Assembly (NCBI GenBank): GCA_016199905.1
Contig: JACQFU010000541.1
Span: 1-14,381, forward strand
Direction: 5' to 3'
Length of the DNA: 14,381 nt
From: Candidatus Wallbacteria bacterium
Lineage (GTDB): Bacteria > Muiribacteriota > UBA6191 > JACPRK01
Part shown: positions 12,179-14,381 of the stretch, one piece after another
Position numbering within the stretch: the first letter of the stretch is position 1
Layout: each line of letters starts with the position of its first letter
The notes under the pieces: generated by a model
The model's input: only the letters and a program-made list of their open reading frames with translations
What the model was told of the DNA's origin: nothing
The model's database searches: none
Position numbers and translations under genes: made by a program

Positions 12179-14269
12179 GTGACAGTGGAGCCTGCGGGTG
12201 TCTCTGTCGGCGAAGTGGTGGCAGGCAAGTACCGGATCCAGGGCACGCTGGGCAGCGGCGCGATGGGAACGGTCTACCGTGCGTTGCAGCTTTCGCTGAA
12301 CCGCGTCGTGGCGTTGAAGATGATGCGGAGTGGAGTCGAGCATGCCTGGAGCGGCCGGCGGCGTTTCAGTCGCGAGGCCGAATTGCTGACGAAGTTGCGT
12401 CATCCCAATTTGGTTCCGCTGTACGACATCGATCTGGAAGGCGATTCGCCATTCATCGCCATGGAGCTGGTCGAAGGCCCCTCGCTGCTGGATGTGCTCG
12501 AGAGACCCGAACGGCATCCGGTGCCCGATCCCGTCGAGGTGGCGATGGGGCTGGCGGAGGGGCTGTCGTACATTCACGCCCAGGGCGTGGTGCACCGGGA
12601 CATCAAGCCTGCCAACATTCTTCTGAAGGATGGGCGAGTTCCGATGTTGGCCGATTTCGGCTTGGCGCGTCACACCGCTTCTTCCGTGCTCACCACGGAG
12701 GGCTTCGTGGTCGGCACGCCCGCGTACCTGGCGCCAAATCCCTCCACCGATCTCTACCAGCTTGGCCTTGTCCTGTACGAATTGGTGAGCGGAAAGCTGT
12801 TCGTCGAGCGGATCGGTCCGGACATTCAGCAGATCCTCACGATGCGGCTGGAGGGCCGTGTGCGTCCGCTTTCCGAGGCGGCACCCGACTGTCAGCCGGC
12901 ACTGGCGCGAGCCGTCATGCGGTGCCTGGAGAAAGACCCGCGCCGGCGATTCGCAAGCGCGGCCGAATTGCTCGCTGCGTTGAAGCCGCTTTCGGCGGGC
13001 AGTGACGAGCAGGTATCGGCTGGGGCGCAGGTAACATCGAGGTCGCGAGCGGTGTCTGCGTCGGGCGTGCGTCGGGGGCAAGAGGGGCGGGGGAAGGAGG
13101 GGCCGGAGACTGACGGCGTGTTGCGGCAGGGTGGTGTTCGGCATCGAAGTCTTCTGGTCGCAGGTGCAGTGGTTGTTGCGGTGTTGATGGCGATGGTGGG
13201 AGGTGGCCTGGCGCTGCGTCGCCCGGCGTCTGTCGTGGCTGGCGCGTCGTCGCGGGAGTCTTCCGCCGGCGCCCCTGGCTTCGCGCCGTTGGCACTACAA
13301 GATGTGGACTGGTCCTATGACGCCGGCCGTTTGCGCGCGCGGTGCAAGGTTTCCGCGCCATTGCTGGACGGCTACACCTATCGCGGTCAAGACACGCGTC
13401 TGCCGGCCCCCACGGCGCTGCTGGAAGCCTCGATGCCCTACACCGCCGGCACGAGTTTCGAACTTGCGCTGCTGCGGTCCGACGGAGGCCCGCCGATAAG
13501 GCTGACGGAAGGGGACTTGGAGAAGGCGCTGAGAACCGCTGGAGACCGGCTGACGCGTACGCTTCGAGACTTCTGGCAAAGGACTGGATTGACTGACCAG
13601 AGCTATGTCAACGAATTGCGGTCGTGCTTGTCTTCATCCCCAGCTTCCTCTGGACAGCACCTGCAATCCGTGGAGGCATTTCGAGGTGTGCTTGGCGAAC
13701 GAATGCGCATTCTTGAACCCGTACGGCAATTCTTACGGTGCGCACCTCTTTACTTCGATACGAGGGCAATTCCCGCCATAGAGCGCACAACACTATACAA
13801 GTACCTGGCTCCTCTTCAACTGGCTGATAGTCTCGCCTACCTTCATTCCATTGCGCCTCCTTTTAGCCAAGAGATAGCTGGTCGACTTGGAACTACATTT
13901 GAGAAACTCTCTTCGCCTGACGTGACACAAACTGAGAACTACCTGCTGGGAAGAACGAAGGAAAAGGAGCTTCTTGGAACCTCACATACGTTTCCGATTC
14001 CCCCATCACACTCAGGAACAACCATCTTGGTGGGTGCCGCTTACCGCTTCGAGTCTGCCGGTATTGTGAAAATCTGCATAAACAAAGTGCCTGTGTACCT
14101 AAGTCGGATGCCGGCGCGATTCTTCACGGAACGGTTCGATATCAAGGCTAGACTTGCGATAATAGGAAATGCGCCAAGCAACACTTGGAGCGATAATGCC
14201 CGAAAAGTGAATTGGGTGGCGTTGGGACAGCGCCTGGATCCCTATGCAGAGATCCTCTATTGTCACTGA
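12179..14269 (+). CDS. Transmembrane Ser/Thr protein kinase with C-terminal extracytoplasmic domain; activation segment shortened
   Basis: The product is 696 residues from the GTG at 12179. The kinase domain (about 18-275) has the Gly loop 'LGSGAMGTVYRA', Lys47, Glu66 in 'REAELL', catalytic 'HRDIKPANILL' with Asp141, Lys143 and Asn146, and 'DFGLAR' with Asp159. It then reads 'GTPAYLAPNPSTDLYQLG', where the Glu of APE and about ten residues before the alphaF 'STDLY' are missing relative to PknB-type kinases. The alphaI Arg ('RRRF', about 257) that normally pairs with that Glu is still there. After a linker of about 45 residues, a transmembrane helix lies at about 324-346. It is followed by about 350 extracytoplasmic residues that I do not recognise and that hold five cysteines. 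From about residue 460 the gene drops from roughly 65-70% to 45-50% G+C and uses more A/T-ending codons. Kinase activity is uncertain; the targets are unknown. Confidence 0.93.
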   Translation: MTVEPAGVSVGEVVAGKYRIQGTLGSGAMGTVYRALQLSLNRVVALKMMRSGVEHAWSGRRRFSREAELLTKLRHPNLVPLYDIDLEGDSPFIAMELVEGPSLLDVLERPERHPVPDPVEVAMGLAEGLSYIHAQGVVHRDIKPANILLKDGRVPMLADFGLARHTASSVLTTEGFVVGTPAYLAPNPSTDLYQLGLVLYELVSGKLFVERIGPDIQQILTMRLEGRVRPLSEAAPDCQPALARAVMRCLEKDPRRRFASAAELLAALKPLSAGSDEQVSAGAQVTSRSRAVSASGVRRGQEGRGKEGPETDGVLRQGGVRHRSLLVAGAVVVAVLMAMVGGGLALRRPASVVAGASSRESSAGAPGFAPLALQDVDWSYDAGRLRARCKVSAPLLDGYTYRGQDTRLPAPTALLEASMPYTAGTSFELALLRSDGGPPIRLTEGDLEKALRTAGDRLTRTLRDFWQRTGLTDQSYVNELRSCLSSSPASSGQHLQSVEAFRGVLGERMRILEPVRQFLRCAPLYFDTRAIPAIERTTLYKYLAPLQLADSLAYLHSIAPPFSQEIAGRLGTTFEKLSSPDVTQTENYLLGRTKEKELLGTSHTFPIPPSHSGTTILVGAAYRFESAGIVKICINKVPVYLSRMPARFFTERFDIKARLAIIGNAPSNTWSDNARKVNWVALGQRLDPYAEILYCH

Positions 14270-14381
14270 CTTCTGTTGGCGTCGGATAGCCACCCTGGTG
14301 CGAGGTCTGATCCATAGACCCATGAGAAGTCCGTCCCACGCTGTAGCCCGACCCGTAACATGCGCATGACAGGCCTACGAG
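14270..14381. other. Non-coding tail after the kinase gene
   Basis: These 112 bases contain no open frame I would call. A weak hairpin (GGTCT at 14304-14308, AGACC at 14316-14320) lacks a T-run, and a 10-bp palindrome CATGCGCATG sits at 14359-14368. Neither is convincing as a terminator or operator. Confidence 0.5.

Noticed and set aside
14304..14320. Small hairpin after the kinase gene as a terminator
   Set aside because: Five-base arms with a seven-base loop and no T-run are too weak.
14359..14368. CATGCGCATG palindrome near the right edge as an operator
   Set aside because: It is a single short palindrome at the window edge with no neighbouring promoter or gene to interpret it.

Overview
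The window is GC-rich bacterial chromosome, near 70% G+C in the stretch I counted inside the kinase domain gene, and densely coded. The gene set suggests a Gram-negative-type bacterium: a prepilin-like protein, a methyl-accepting protein, a Ser/Thr kinase with a C-terminal extracytoplasmic domain, a GH57 branching enzyme next to a DUF4912 protein, and an RNase HII with a Bacillus-like N-terminal domain. Acidobacteriota or Myxococcota-like lineages would fit. That placement is inference from gene content and is weak. I see no rRNA, tRNA, CRISPR array, insertion sequence or phage gene.

Left half (1-6265), all on the minus strand. A class I SAM methyltransferase (6265-5672) is followed by a likely four-gene transcription unit. 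Its order is a DUF4912 protein with a very long Ala/Lys/Pro-rich histone-H1-like tail (5564-3639), a GH57 alpha-1,4-glucan branching enzyme (3460-1829), a small-loop methyl-accepting chemotaxis-type protein (1798-515), and the start of a membrane sensor cut by the window edge (490-1). A good promoter (5656-5628) with 17-bp spacing lies before the DUF4912 gene. Its predicted transcript would begin with a stem-loop ending one base before the Shine-Dalgarno sequence.

Right half (6401-14269), all on the plus strand. A NAPE-PLD-like metallo-beta-lactamase-fold hydrolase is transcribed divergently from the methyltransferase. It is followed by rnhB, a small cytoplasmic carboxypeptidase-regulatory-like beta-sandwich protein, and yraN. 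A REC-GAF-class III nucleotide cyclase overlaps yraN by 4 bp. Next come a GspG-like pseudopilin fused to fibronectin/Ig-like domains and, after 192 bp, a transmembrane Ser/Thr protein kinase.

The genes group loosely. The minus-strand unit joins glycogen branching, a DUF4912 partner and two membrane sensory proteins. The plus-strand unit joins nucleic-acid housekeeping (rnhB, yraN) to second-messenger signalling and a secreted or pilus-like protein. The most unusual items are the kinase, which has lost the Glu of its APE motif in an apparent activation-segment deletion and whose last third has a much lower G+C; the pseudopilin-FN3 fusion; the histone-tail DUF4912 protein with its hairpin leader; and the glycogen/chemosensor gene association. 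I did not recognise a complete new defence or mobile system.
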